63,816 bases of DNA from Ignavibacteriales bacterium (GCA_016177735.1 JACOUS010000022.1:1-63816), one strand, 5' to 3'. Positions 15,785-25,153 are shown, counted from the first letter of the stretch. Program-made: numbers and translations. The notes: generated by a model not told the origin, from the letters alone.

Positions 15785-16777
15785 TCACTTAACGAGATAA
15801 TCGCTTTTATATACCTTGCTTTCTTTTGAAGTAGTCAACGCGTATTGAAATCCATCGACAAGGGAGAATGCACCGTGCTCACCGTTTTTGTTGAGCGCGA
15901 GATAGCAGACTTGTATTCCTTCGTTCAATCGGTTCTTTGCATGTTTGTGCGCGCGTTCAACAGCAAACTCGCAAGCTTGCTGCGGCGAAAAACCTTCTCT
16001 CATTTTTTCAACGATCAAAAAAGCGCCGAGAGTTTTCATCATGAATTCACCATTGCCGGTTGCAACAGCACCGCCAACCTCATTATCAACAAACATTGCC
16101 GCGCCGATAATTGGTGAATCGCCGACTCGTCCGTGAATTTTGAATGCCAATCCGCTTGTAGAAACTCCACCGCTCATGTTGTTATTTTTATCTATTGCTA
16201 TCATGCCGATTGTGTCGTGATGAATATTCGGATCGATTCTGTTTTGTCCGTGCGGATATTTTTGTTTCCATTCAAGCCATATTTTTTTCGCTTCGTCGGT
16301 CAAAAGATTTTCTTCTTTGAATCCGTTTTCGAGCGCAAATTTTTTCGCGCCGTTGCCGGCAAGCATAACATGTTTGGTTTTCTGCATCACAAGTTTTGCA
16401 ACGGAGAACGGATTTTTTATTCCTTCGAGTGCAGCGACCGAACCGGCATTCCCGTTCCAATCCATTACGGACGCATCGAGAGTTACAATTCCGTCTTCAT
16501 CGGGCAAGCCGCCGTAGCCGACCGAACTAATAGAAGGATCATTTTCCACAATTCTTATTCCGGCTTCTATTGCATCAAGAGAATTTTTCCCTTCTTTGAT
16601 CAGCTCGATTGTTTTGGCATTTGCAGTGTAGCCGAAATCCCACGTTGTAAGTACAACCGGTCCCGATCCGCTTAAATTATTTTTTGCTTGGATATTTGAG
16701 AGATGGGAAGGAGTGATTAAAATTCCACCGCTTGCGAGTGCACCGGTTTTGATGAAGCTTCTACGCGAGATCTTCAA
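15785..16777 (-). CDS. Tat-exported N4-(beta-N-acetylglucosaminyl)-L-asparaginase
   Basis: Aspartylglucosaminidases cut the bond between asparagine and GlcNAc after peptide breakdown. The 330-residue precursor starts with a twin-arginine signal ('SRRSFIKTGALASGG', 4-18) and has the autocatalytic site 'HHDTIGMIAID', in which Thr189 would become the N-terminal nucleophile of the beta-chain, plus 'GRVGDSPIIGAA' and 'GATGNGE'-like substrate motifs ('GGAVATGNGEFMMK'). Export by Tat suggests folding before transport. The gene starts 1 base after the cytidylyltransferase stop, so it shares its mRNA with the pseudaminic-acid genes. A link to glycoprotein turnover is inference. Confidence 0.88.
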   Translation of the reverse strand: MKISRRSFIKTGALASGGILITPSHLSNIQAKNNLSGSGPVVLTTWDFGYTANAKTIELIKEGKNSLDAIEAGIRIVENDPSISSVGYGGLPDEDGIVTLDASVMDWNGNAGSVAALEGIKNPFSVAKLVMQKTKHVMLAGNGAKKFALENGFKEENLLTDEAKKIWLEWKQKYPHGQNRIDPNIHHDTIGMIAIDKNNNMSGGVSTSGLAFKIHGRVGDSPIIGAAMFVDNEVGGAVATGNGEFMMKTLGAFLIVEKMREGFSPQQACEFAVERAHKHAKNRLNEGIQVCYLALNKNGEHGAFSLVDGFQYALTTSKESKVYKSDYLVK

Positions 16778-16778
16778 T

Positions 16779-17522
16779 TTATTCCCCGAGTTGTTTCTGT
16801 TTTATGTTTTGATTGATGCTGATAAGACCCGGTTCCCGGTCAAAAAGTTTAAGTATGTCGTTGAATAAGAAAATCCTTTGCGGATCGTAAAGAGCTTCAT
16901 AAATTTTTTTGATCAACTCATAATCTTCGGGTGTGTCAACAGTCCAGCGGTGGAATGAATAATCTTTTTCGCCGGCAAAGTTTTTTATTCTGAAAATTTC
17001 GGGATGCTGATAAATGTAGGGTGTAACATGTTCCCGTTCGTAAGTTTGAACAGCTTCGTTAAAAATTTTTTCCAAAACAGCGAACGTAAAAATTTCTGCA
17101 TCAAATCCGCGCGGAAATGTACGTTGAACCGAATTGCTCATGTAATCAAGTTTTTCGGCTTTGCTTGTTGTAATAAACTCTTCAATCATTTTATCGAGAA
17201 TCTGCGGATCGATTACCGGGCAGTCCGAAGTTATTCTAATAATTATTTTCGCTTCAAATTTTTTTGCCGCTTCGTAGTATCGCGAAAGAACATCCTCCGA
17301 GCTGCCGCGCGAGAAAAGAATATTATTCTCGGTGCAGAATTTTTCTATAATGTCGTCTTCCGGAAGAGTTGTGGTTGCAACAATTATTTTATCCAAAAAT
17401 TTTGAATGTGAAAGTCTGTTCACAACATGCCAAAGTACCGGCATGCCGCAAAGGTCTTTAAATATTTTTCCCGGTAAACGTGTGGAGCCAATACGTGCTT
17501 GAACAATTGCGGCTGTTTTCAA
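16779..17522 (-). CDS. pseF: Cytidylyltransferase (SpsF-type), probable CMP-pseudaminic acid synthase
   Basis: The 247-residue protein begins 'KTAAIVQARIGSTRLPGK', the nucleotide-binding signature of SpsF/NeuA-type cytidylyltransferases, and has 'RITSDCPVIDPQILD' for metal binding. It would activate pseudaminic acid with CTP. I chose TTG at 17522 because it restores the family N-terminus and is preceded by GCGAGGG; another TTG at 17552 would overlap pseI. The sequence is of the SpsF rather than the classical PseF type, so the activity is inferred from its place directly after pseI. Confidence 0.75.
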   Translation of the reverse strand: MKTAAIVQARIGSTRLPGKIFKDLCGMPVLWHVVNRLSHSKFLDKIIVATTTLPEDDIIEKFCTENNILFSRGSSEDVLSRYYEAAKKFEAKIIIRITSDCPVIDPQILDKMIEEFITTSKAEKLDYMSNSVQRTFPRGFDAEIFTFAVLEKIFNEAVQTYEREHVTPYIYQHPEIFRIKNFAGEKDYSFHRWTVDTPEDYELIKKIYEALYDPQRIFLFNDILKLFDREPGLISINQNIKQKQLGE

Positions 17523-17533
17523 ATAGACCCTCG

Positions 17534-18574
17534 CTATTCTATCAAACTCCAATCGAGAGGAGTACCTTTTTCAATATCCTCTTTTGCTTTCTTGCCGATT
17601 ATCTCATTAAAAAATTTCGGCGGCAATCCGTCGGAGGGGCGAATTGATTTTATATTTTCTTCAGTAAAAATTTCGCCGGTTTTAATATCTTTTACGACAA
17701 ATAGAGAACGGGCAAACTTTCTGCTCTTTCTTATTTTTTCGGTTAACTCAATTTCAGATTGTCCGAGAGCCTTTTCAACAACACGAATTTCGTCAACCAT
17801 TTTTTTGAACTCATGCGGTTCGAGCGAGAAAGAAGAATCCGGACCACCGATTTTTTTATCGAGTATAAAATGTTTTTCGATTATCATTGCGCCGAGTGCC
17901 GCCGCCGCAACCGGAACCGATGTGCCGAGTGTGTGGTCTGAGAGACCAACGACAGTATTGAATTTTTCTTTTAAGTAAGGAATAGTTTTCAAATTAACAT
18001 CTTCAAAAGGCGCGGGATATTCCGACGTACATTTCAACAGTGCAATTTGATTATTGTTCATTCGCCTGCACGTATCAACTGCTTCTTGAATTTCTCCTTC
18101 CGTTGCAATGCCGGTTGATATTATCATCGGCTTTCCTTTCGATGCAGTGTATTCGATTAAAGGAACATCAACAATTTCGAACGAAGCAATTTTGTAAGCG
18201 GGAACGTTCATCTTCTCGAGAAAATCTACAGCGGATTTATCGAACGGCGATGAAAAACAAATCAGCCCAAGTTCTTCTGCATATTGTTTTAGTTTCGGCT
18301 GCCATTCCCACGGCGTGTAGGCACGTTGATATAGTTTATAAAGAGTAGTACCATCCCAAATTGTTCCTTGCTGAATTTTGAAATAATCTTTGTCGCTGTC
18401 GAGTGTGAGTGTATCTGCTGTATAAGTTTGTAATTTAACGGCATCGGCTCCGCATTCTTTAATTGCTTTGATCGATTCGACGGCGATATTAAAATCCTGA
18501 TTGTGATTCGCGGATAATTCAGCAATGATGAAAACTTTGTTCTCTTTGCCTATTTCAAAATTTCCGATCTTCAT
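17534..18574 (-). CDS. pseI: Pseudaminic acid synthase PseI (NeuB family)
   Basis: PseI condenses the 6-deoxy-altrose derivative with phosphoenolpyruvate to form pseudaminic acid. The 346-residue protein has 'FIIAELSANHNQD' at the start, 'ADAVKLQTYTADT' (about 39-51), 'YKLYQRAYTPWEW' (a PseI-type signature), 'ISTGIATEGEI', 'HFILDKKIGGPDSSFSL' for metal and PEP binding, and a C-terminal SAF domain ('DGLPPKFFNEIIGKKAKEDI'). It lies between the PseG-PseH fusion gene (4 bases downstream of it) and pseF, matching the pathway order. Confidence 0.93.
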   Translation of the reverse strand: MKIGNFEIGKENKVFIIAELSANHNQDFNIAVESIKAIKECGADAVKLQTYTADTLTLDSDKDYFKIQQGTIWDGTTLYKLYQRAYTPWEWQPKLKQYAEELGLICFSSPFDKSAVDFLEKMNVPAYKIASFEIVDVPLIEYTASKGKPMIISTGIATEGEIQEAVDTCRRMNNNQIALLKCTSEYPAPFEDVNLKTIPYLKEKFNTVVGLSDHTLGTSVPVAAAALGAMIIEKHFILDKKIGGPDSSFSLEPHEFKKMVDEIRVVEKALGQSEIELTEKIRKSRKFARSLFVVKDIKTGEIFTEENIKSIRPSDGLPPKFFNEIIGKKAKEDIEKGTPLDWSLIE

Positions 18575-18578
18575 TGAT

Positions 18579-20039
18579 TTATCTTTCCAAAACGTACTTC
18601 AAAAAACTTTCGCCGTTGATTGTTTCTCTGCCGATGGATTTAAACTCTGCCGATTTGAATCCCATGATTGAAGCTGTATTTTCCGGACGAATATACGCAA
18701 TAATATTTTTAATATTATGTGAAGAGAAAATTCTCGCAGCAGCATCAATTAAAATTTTCTTTGATAAACCGATGCCGCGGAAGTCTTGCGTCAAGCTGAT
18801 ACTAACAACAGCCGTTTCTTTTCCCAGTTCAAATTTTACCTGACCAATAAAATTATCTTCTTTATCGAACACCAAAAAAAATATGTAATTGTTGTCGGTC
18901 AGTTTTTTCGAAAACCACTTTTGATGTTCTTCCCACTCAATCTGATTTTGATTGATAGATTGAACTCGTACCGAAGGATCGTTGGAAAGATCAAAAATAA
19001 TTTTGGAATCATCTTGCACTGCTCTGCGGATATAAAAAGATTTTTCATTACAAATTTTTTCGATGAGATATTTTACAATCCTTCTCGCCCCTTGCCCATC
19101 CACACATTCTTTCCCGATACCGCTTAATTTTTTCCGCTGGGAAACGGTTTGCAGAGTCGAAATCTGTTCGGAAATTTTACGCAAGTAACTTTTGTCGTTA
19201 TGAAAAATTGAGTCGAGCAGAAAACCCTTTTTCTTCCATTCCAAAATGTTGCTCTTTTGATTTTCAGCTACTGCAACTGCAATTGCGGGCGTACCGGTAA
19301 CAGCAAGTTCGTAAAGCGTTTGCCCGGCAGCGGTAATTACAATATCGCTTGTTAACATCAACTCTTTCATCGATCCGGCATTCAAAGAGAAAAATAATTT
19401 TGTGTTTGTGTCAGTATATTTTTCAATTCCGGTAGAACTGCCGTTGTTTGAACCGAACACTACATTTTTTTTTGCACCCGGGAATTGATCTCGAAGTGTT
19501 TTAAGAACCGGCAGAGTAAGGTTTCTAATATCCTGTCCTCCGAAAGTTATAAGGAAAGACGAGATACCGTTCTTAAATTTTCTCTGCGGGTTATCCCAAA
19601 ATTCTTTTCGTATCGGAATATACTTTGAGCCGAGAAGGTAACTGCATCCGGCTTTTTTTTTGTAAGAAAAATTTTCGGAATTGATAGTGCCGTTAAGAAT
19701 AATTCCTTCGGGATAATCGAGGCGGAGATTATCATCTACAAAAAGTGAAACCTTGCACAGTTTCGAAAATGTTTCGTAATATTCTTTGCCGGCAAGGTAC
19801 GAATCAATTATCAGCACATCGGAGTTTTTTATTTCCGAAAATAATTTTGTAGGGTGACCGAGCCAGTTGATAATTTTGTGATTCGAATTCGATAAGAAAG
19901 GAAACGCGTTTTCGTCCCCATTCACAAAAAATGTTGGAGTGATTTGTTTCTCTTCGAATGCTTGATAGAGAGAAAGACAGCGCGTTATATGTCCATAACC
20001 GGTGCTTTGAAAGCCTTCTGTAACAATAGAAACTTTCAT
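18579..20039 (-). CDS. PseG-PseH fusion: UDP-sugar hydrolase and GNAT N-acetyltransferase
   Basis: Residues 1-330 match PseG, the GT-B-like hydrolase that removes UDP from the 2,4-diacetamido sugar ('GYGHITRC' with His17, 'VDDNLR', 'ITFGGQD', 'ITAAGQTLYELAVTGTP'). Residues 335-486 match a GNAT acetyltransferase ('FYIRRAVQDD', 'SISLTQDFRGIGLSKKIL'), as expected for PseH, which acetylates the 4-amino group one step earlier. In many bacteria these are separate genes; fusing them joins consecutive steps. The gene overlaps pseC by 4 bases and sits 4 bases upstream of pseI. Assignments rest on motifs and operon order. Confidence 0.88.
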   Translation of the reverse strand: MKVSIVTEGFQSTGYGHITRCLSLYQAFEEKQITPTFFVNGDENAFPFLSNSNHKIINWLGHPTKLFSEIKNSDVLIIDSYLAGKEYYETFSKLCKVSLFVDDNLRLDYPEGIILNGTINSENFSYKKKAGCSYLLGSKYIPIRKEFWDNPQRKFKNGISSFLITFGGQDIRNLTLPVLKTLRDQFPGAKKNVVFGSNNGSSTGIEKYTDTNTKLFFSLNAGSMKELMLTSDIVITAAGQTLYELAVTGTPAIAVAVAENQKSNILEWKKKGFLLDSIFHNDKSYLRKISEQISTLQTVSQRKKLSGIGKECVDGQGARRIVKYLIEKICNEKSFYIRRAVQDDSKIIFDLSNDPSVRVQSINQNQIEWEEHQKWFSKKLTDNNYIFFLVFDKEDNFIGQVKFELGKETAVVSISLTQDFRGIGLSKKILIDAAARIFSSHNIKNIIAYIRPENTASIMGFKSAEFKSIGRETINGESFLKYVLER

Positions 20040-21232
20040 TTTGCCTTTTCTACTGTTTCAATAATTGCTGCGGTAATGTATTCCAAATCTTCATTTGTTA
20101 ATGTTGGATACATCGGGATAGAAATTTCTTGTTCGTAAAATTTTTCTGAAACCGGAAAATCGCCCGGCTTGAATCCGAACTTTTTTCTGTAAAACGGCTG
20201 AAGATGAACCGGTATGTAATGAACTTGTCCAAGGATTCTCTGCGCTTTCAGTTTTGCAAAAAGTTCTTTCTTGGAAATTTTCAGCCGATCAAATTTTATT
20301 TGAAGCGGATAGAGATGATAAGCATGTTTAACATTTTCCGAAATGTGCGGATGAATGAAAGAATTATTCGTTGAAAAAATCGCATCGTAATATTTTGCAA
20401 TCTCTCTTCTTCGTGCAACAAACTTATCAAGTTTAGAAAGCTGGCTTATTCCAAGCGCACATTGCAAATCCGTGATGCGGTAATTGAATCCTACATCGTG
20501 CATTTCATAATACCACGGACCGTCGTTTTTTTCGAGAATTGTTTCATCTTTTGTCATTCCATGTGTACGGAACATTTTTATTTTTTTATCGAGAGTTTCG
20601 TCATTTGTAAGAACGGCTCCGCCTTCGCCGGTAGTAATGTGTTTAACCGGATGAAAACTTAAATTTACCGCGTCTGCATATTTTGCAGCATATTGAATAT
20701 CATTATTGTATTCTGCACCGGGCGCGTGGCAGTAATCATTCACAAGCTGGAAGTTGTATTTCTCTTTCAAATTTTTTAGCGCGTTCCAATTGCAAGGATG
20801 ACCGGCATAATCAACTGCAACAACAGCTTTTACATTTTTATTTTGTGATGCATAAAATTTCAGTTTGTCTTCAAGTTTGTTCGGATCGATTGTATATGAT
20901 AACGGATCGATATCCGCAAAATCAACATCTGCACCGGCATAAATTGCACAGTTGGCACTTGCAAGAAAAGTTATCGGCGATGTAATCACAATATCATTTT
21001 TCTTCCATCCCAAGCCGAGTGCAATTAAATGAAGACACGCGGTTCCGTTGGCGGCAACGGATGCAAATTTACTTCCGAATTTTTCGTTTAATGCTTTTTC
21101 AAATTTTTGAATTGCGGGACCTTGAGTCATCCAATCGCTTTTGAGCGCATCAACAACGGCATTAATATCATCTTCGTCTATTGTTTGTTTACCGTAACTG
21201 TATGTTTTGACCGTAATGTTTTTACTATTCAT
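20036..21232 (-). CDS. pseC: UDP-4-amino-4,6-dideoxy-N-acetyl-beta-L-altrosamine transaminase PseC
   Basis: PseC adds the 4-amino group in pseudaminic acid synthesis using PLP. The 398-residue protein is a DegT/DnrJ/EryC1-family aminotransferase with the PLP lysine Lys197 in 'LSFHPVKHITTGEGG', 'SDWMTQGPAIQKFE' at the N-terminus, and a 'DYAGHPCNW' motif. Length and motifs fit PseC. It is the second gene of the pse unit, with 74 bases of repeat-rich spacer after pseB, and overlaps the PseG-PseH gene by 4 bases. The ribosome-binding site is weak. Confidence 0.92.
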   Translation of the reverse strand: MNSKNITVKTYSYGKQTIDEDDINAVVDALKSDWMTQGPAIQKFEKALNEKFGSKFASVAANGTACLHLIALGLGWKKNDIVITSPITFLASANCAIYAGADVDFADIDPLSYTIDPNKLEDKLKFYASQNKNVKAVVAVDYAGHPCNWNALKNLKEKYNFQLVNDYCHAPGAEYNNDIQYAAKYADAVNLSFHPVKHITTGEGGAVLTNDETLDKKIKMFRTHGMTKDETILEKNDGPWYYEMHDVGFNYRITDLQCALGISQLSKLDKFVARRREIAKYYDAIFSTNNSFIHPHISENVKHAYHLYPLQIKFDRLKISKKELFAKLKAQRILGQVHYIPVHLQPFYRKKFGFKPGDFPVSEKFYEQEISIPMYPTLTNEDLEYITAAIIETVEKAK

Positions 21233-21264
21233 ATTTTTTTAAAGTGTGATGAATTATTATTTGT

Positions 21265-21303
21265 AGTTCTGTTTCTACGTTCTGCACTCTACGTTCTACG
21301 TTT
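21265..21303. repeat. TTCTACGTTCTGCACTC-type repeat between pseB and pseC
   Basis: Short near-repeats (TTCTACG, GTTCTGCACTC, TACGTTCTACG) fill the spacer. Similar motifs occur at 3220-3285 and, in inverse orientation, at 46500-46530 (GAACGCAGAACGTAGAA). Confidence 0.5.
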
Positions 21304-21306
21304 GTT

Positions 21307-22314
21307 TTAATGTTCGCTCACGTTTTCTTTAATTAATTGAACTAATTCTTCAACAGAAAGAAAGTGCTTATTTGTTCCGCTGTTGTAACTGAATCCGTAC
21401 ACGCAGAATTTCCCTTGCTCGCCGTTGCTTTCTTTTCTGAACTTTTCTGTATCCCAAAGTTGTGTTGAAGGGAGTATCACGTAGTAATCTTCGAACTCAA
21501 CCGTGTTAATTGCATCTGTTGCGGTTACCATTTCTTCGTGGAGTTTTTCGCCGGGACGTATTCCTACATTTTCAAGTTTTGCGTTTGGCGCAATTGCTTT
21601 TGCGAGATCAAGAATTTTATAAGAAGGAATTTTGGGAACGAACAATTCGCCGCCCCACATTTTTCCCAATGCCATCAAAACGAAATCAACGCCTTCTTGA
21701 AGTGTAATATTGAAACGCGTCATTCGTTCATCGGTAATCGGGAGAACACCGGCTTTAGCTTTTTCTATGAAGAACGGAATAACCGATCCGCGGCTGCCCA
21801 TTACATTTCCGTAACGGACGACCGAAAATTTTATATCGTGTTTGCCCCGGTAATTATTGGCGGCAATAAAAAGTTTATCCGATGCAAGTTTTGTAGCGCC
21901 GTAAAGATTAATCGGAGCTGCGGCTTTATCCGTGCTGAGTGCAATAACTTTTTTAACACCGCTTGCAAGTGCTGCATCAATTACATTTTGTGCACCGAGT
22001 ATATTTGTTTTAACAGCTTCAAACGGATTATACTCTGCTGCCGGTACTTGTTTTAAAGCAGCGGCATGAACGACAATATCTATTTCAGTCATTGCCATTG
22101 CAAGTCGTTTTTCATCCCGAACATCACCGATAAAATAGCGCATCAACACTCCCTCTTTTTTGTAAAGAGGATTTTGCTGCATCTCGAATTGTTTCAATTC
22201 ATCGCGGCTGTAAATAATTATCTTTTTCGGGGTGAATTTTTTGAGTACCGTTTCGACAAATTTCTTGCCGAACGAACCGGTACCGCCGGTGATTAGAATA
22301 GTTTTGCCGTCCAT
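21307..22314 (-). CDS. pseB: UDP-N-acetylglucosamine 4,6-dehydratase (5-inverting) PseB
   Basis: PseB starts the pseudaminic-acid pathway by converting UDP-GlcNAc to the 4-keto-6-deoxy-altrose derivative. The 335-residue SDR enzyme has the NAD-binding 'TGGTGSFGKK' (9-18), the TDK catalytic triplet (128-130) and 'YGATK' (138-142). The region 'VRYGNVMGSRGSVIPFF' is typical of PseB/FlaA1. It is the first pse gene; a TAAATTTG promoter-like core lies at 22337-22344 on this strand, 23 bases before the ATG. Confidence 0.94.
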   Translation of the reverse strand: MDGKTILITGGTGSFGKKFVETVLKKFTPKKIIIYSRDELKQFEMQQNPLYKKEGVLMRYFIGDVRDEKRLAMAMTEIDIVVHAAALKQVPAAEYNPFEAVKTNILGAQNVIDAALASGVKKVIALSTDKAAAPINLYGATKLASDKLFIAANNYRGKHDIKFSVVRYGNVMGSRGSVIPFFIEKAKAGVLPITDERMTRFNITLQEGVDFVLMALGKMWGGELFVPKIPSYKILDLAKAIAPNAKLENVGIRPGEKLHEEMVTATDAINTVEFEDYYVILPSTQLWDTEKFRKESNGEQGKFCVYGFSYNSGTNKHFLSVEELVQLIKENVSEH

Positions 22315-22336
22315 GGTTCCTCAAATTTTACATGAA

Positions 22337-22344
22337 CAAATTTA
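22337..22344 (-). promoter_or_regulatory. Candidate TAnnTTTG promoter core upstream of pseB
   Basis: On the minus strand TAAATTTG matches the -7 element used by Bacteroidota primary sigma factors, about 23 bases before the pseB ATG. No clear -33 element is visible, so this is a weak call. Confidence 0.35.
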
Positions 22345-22430
22345 GGAAAATTATTTGTGTGTTTTGGGTGAAAGTAAGTAGCGTAATGAAAGCATAAAAC
22401 GACAGAGCAAATGCCGGCAATACAGCGAAT

Positions 22431-23828
22431 TCATCGGAGTAATTCGTTAAATAGAGTTGCGTTGGTATTTTTTTCTTCTATTCGTTTATCCTTATAAAAT
22501 TCTTCGAAGAACGGAATATATTTTTTATAAAGAGACTCAAGTTTTTCCATTTTATAATTTTCAAAAATCCAAAGATGTTTTTTGAATTTATACAGACGTG
22601 AATAAACAGCACGGTTATAAAACGGTCCGGCAATTCTAATTAGAACATAAACAAGCCAATGCCAAAAATGAAACAAGTATTTAGGTTTTATTCTAGAGTC
22701 ATGAGATTCCTTTAGAGTCTGCTGAAAATAATATGAAGCACGAATGTGGTTCATTCCATCACCAAAGCCGATAATATCTTTTATCAGTTTTTCTCTCATT
22801 AATTCTTTGTCTTTATCAAAAAAATTTTCAATTCTATTTTGTAAATAAAATTGGTCAATTAATTTTTGGAACTCGTTATAACTTTGAACGAGCGGCGAAC
22901 CTTTGTAAAGAGGATCGCGGTTGAAATCTTGTTCGGGATTTATAAAAATTGTTTGCTTTCCCATCAACCATGCTTCAAGTGCTGTTGTGGATTCAAAACA
23001 TGTCCACAAATCTGAAACACTAATTAAGTCATGAATAGATTCTTCTGCACACAAATAGACAACATTTTCATAATGAGTTAGTTCGCTCATTTCGTTTTTT
23101 ACCGGTTCGGGGCGCTCCGGCGCGTTTTCTTGCGGATGTTGTTTGAGTACAAATAGAATATCGGGATTATTTTCGATTGACTGTTTTAAAATGTCTCTTA
23201 CTTTTTGCCGTTGCTGCTCGATCCAAGTAAAAATATTTTCGTCACCACGCCCCCAGTAAAGAAGTTCATCTCTGCCGCGCTTATGATCAAGTTTGCCGAA
23301 AGCCCATCCGGCATAGCCGATTATTTTTTTATACTGCTTTTTATCGTACTTATGTAGAAAATCCTCCTTCTTCATGAATTTATATATTGTATACCGGTCA
23401 AATCCAACACCGCCGGTAACCACAATTTTCTGTGAAGCTTCAGCGATTTCTTTTTTTAGAAACTCGGATGTTCGTTCGCTCCAGCAGCAAACATAACTTT
23501 GGTAAAATTTTTTTTTGCGGTTAAATCCCCAATAATCAAAACTGCCGTCGGTTCTAAAATTTCCTTCGGAGATTAACGCGAAGAGAGGAATATTCTGTTC
23601 GTGTGCAATTTTGGAAATTTGGAAATAGAGATTTGAACCGATAGTGTTTGCCTGTAAAATCAAATCAGGTTTGATTCGGTAAATTTGATGAATGTCGATA
23701 TTTAGGGCGTGGTAAAATTCACAATTTAAAAAGCGCTCGGCAAAGTAGCGGACCGGCAAAAGCATTTCTACATCGCGTCCAACGGCATCATCTGTAAAGC
23801 AAAGTATTTTATTTTTTTTGTCTTTCAT
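22431..23828 (-). CDS. Putative GT-B-type surface glycan transferase
   Basis: A 465-residue soluble protein beginning 'KILCFTDDAVGRDVEMLLPV' with two GT-B-like lobes. The C-terminal half has 'DILFVLKQHPQEN' and 'SDLWTCFESTTALEAWLMGK', reminiscent of capsule and teichoic acid transferases in which 'KxHPxE' and 'STTALEA' line the nucleotide-sugar site. No signal peptide or membrane segment. It lies between pseB and a GT4 gene in the glycan cluster, so it could transfer pseudaminic acid or another sugar; the substrate is not known. Confidence 0.6.
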   Translation of the reverse strand: MKDKKNKILCFTDDAVGRDVEMLLPVRYFAERFLNCEFYHALNIDIHQIYRIKPDLILQANTIGSNLYFQISKIAHEQNIPLFALISEGNFRTDGSFDYWGFNRKKKFYQSYVCCWSERTSEFLKKEIAEASQKIVVTGGVGFDRYTIYKFMKKEDFLHKYDKKQYKKIIGYAGWAFGKLDHKRGRDELLYWGRGDENIFTWIEQQRQKVRDILKQSIENNPDILFVLKQHPQENAPERPEPVKNEMSELTHYENVVYLCAEESIHDLISVSDLWTCFESTTALEAWLMGKQTIFINPEQDFNRDPLYKGSPLVQSYNEFQKLIDQFYLQNRIENFFDKDKELMREKLIKDIIGFGDGMNHIRASYYFQQTLKESHDSRIKPKYLFHFWHWLVYVLIRIAGPFYNRAVYSRLYKFKKHLWIFENYKMEKLESLYKKYIPFFEEFYKDKRIEEKNTNATLFNELLR

Positions 23829-23857
23829 CGGAATAATAATTTTGCCGTAACTTCTTT

Positions 23858-25153
23858 CTAATGTGAAATGCTGTTCAAATAATCCGCCAGCTTCTTCGTT
23901 AAGTTTCTATTTGAATAACATGAGATATCTGTTGTGTTAGAAAGAAGCTTTCCTTCCTTATATTTTTGATAAAGTGTCCGTATAGTTTGGATTGTTTTTT
24001 CGAGATTGTCAAAACCGCAAGTAATGCCGGCATTTACTCCGTCTACGATTTTTGAAGCATCGCTTTCCTCGGGACCAATTACGAGTGTAGGTCTTCGAGC
24101 AGCAAGATATTCAAATAACTTTCCGGGCAGCCGTCCGTTTACATTCGGCATATTATTTAAGATCAACAACAGAGCTTGTGAGCGGCACATACGTTCAAGA
24201 GTTTCTTTTCTTGTTAAGTGTGAAAATAATCTTAAATTTTTTTGTAAGCCGAGTGAATTTATCTCATCAATTATTTTGTGTCCTATAAATCCGGCAAGCT
24301 CAATTTCAAGATCGGCGGCAAATTGTAAATTCTCTTTTGCGATAATTGAAAGTGCTTTCCACAAAGTTTTTGCATTTCGGTCGGTACCCAAACTTCCGTA
24401 ATGGCTCAAAGTAAATTTCGGTGAGAGTTCAACGTTAATATCTTTGAAATCGTCTTCATCGTATCCCCAAACAATTACGCCGACATTTTTCGCGCCGATT
24501 GATTCGAGATTGTGTTTCCATGTATCGCTGCAAATAGTAACTTGATCAGCAAAACGAAAGACGCGTTGTTCCATCGTTTGATGAATTTTTTTTGAAATTG
24601 GATTTAACATCAACTGAGGAAAATAATCAACTTGAGTCCAAGGGTCTTGAAAGTCAGCGTGCCAAGGAATGTTCAATTTTTTTTTAACGCCGTGTGCAAT
24701 CATGTGCGTTGATTGCGGCGGTCCATTAGTAAACAAAACATCAACGGGATTTTCATTGATGTACTTCGTTAAAAATTTTACAGAGGGACGAATCCAAAAT
24801 TTTCGTGCATCAGGGATAAAAATATTGCCGCGTATCCAGATTCCGAGTTTGTGACCAAAAGTTGGCTTTTCTTCTTCGAGAAAAACATTGTGGATCCGTT
24901 CTTCTTTTTTCTTTCGGGTAACTAGTTTAAAAAGATGGTACGGTTCCCAAATTTTTGTTTTGAGCACAACAGCACCTTTCGGTACATCGTTAAAATTTCC
25001 TTCGTCAAGCACGGGATATTCGGCGTTATCTGCGGTGCAAATAACCGGCTCCCATCCAAATTCACGAAGATACTTTGCAAATTTTAAGCAGCGATGAACG
25101 GCAATTCCACCGGCCGGCGGCCAGTAGTAAGATATTATCAAAACCTTTTTCAT
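23858..25153 (-). CDS. Glycosyltransferase family 4
   Basis: The 431-residue protein has the N-terminal 'SYYWPPAGGIAVHRCLKFA' of GT4 enzymes, where the glycine-rich loop binds the acceptor, and a C-terminal donor-binding region with 'HYGSLGTDRNAKTLWKAL' and 'LPGKLFEYLAARRPTLVIG', the E-x7-E-like site. It is predicted to be cytoplasmic or membrane-associated and adds a sugar in glycan assembly. Its first codon overlaps the stop codon of the upstream flippase by 1 base (TAATG), a sign of coupling. Confidence 0.85.
   Translation of the reverse strand: MKKVLIISYYWPPAGGIAVHRCLKFAKYLREFGWEPVICTADNAEYPVLDEGNFNDVPKGAVVLKTKIWEPYHLFKLVTRKKKEERIHNVFLEEEKPTFGHKLGIWIRGNIFIPDARKFWIRPSVKFLTKYINENPVDVLFTNGPPQSTHMIAHGVKKKLNIPWHADFQDPWTQVDYFPQLMLNPISKKIHQTMEQRVFRFADQVTICSDTWKHNLESIGAKNVGVIVWGYDEDDFKDINVELSPKFTLSHYGSLGTDRNAKTLWKALSIIAKENLQFAADLEIELAGFIGHKIIDEINSLGLQKNLRLFSHLTRKETLERMCRSQALLLILNNMPNVNGRLPGKLFEYLAARRPTLVIGPEESDASKIVDGVNAGITCGFDNLEKTIQTIRTLYQKYKEGKLLSNTTDISCYSNRNLTKKLADYLNSISH

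Noticed and set aside
16133-16675. 180-codon + strand frame opposite the aspartylglucosaminidase gene
   Set aside because: It is a shadow of the asparaginase codon pattern; its product is Phe/Cys/Tyr-rich with no domain and no start signal.
21538-22056. 172-codon + strand frame opposite pseB
   Set aside because: Antisense to the conserved catalytic part of pseB, without coding character of its own.
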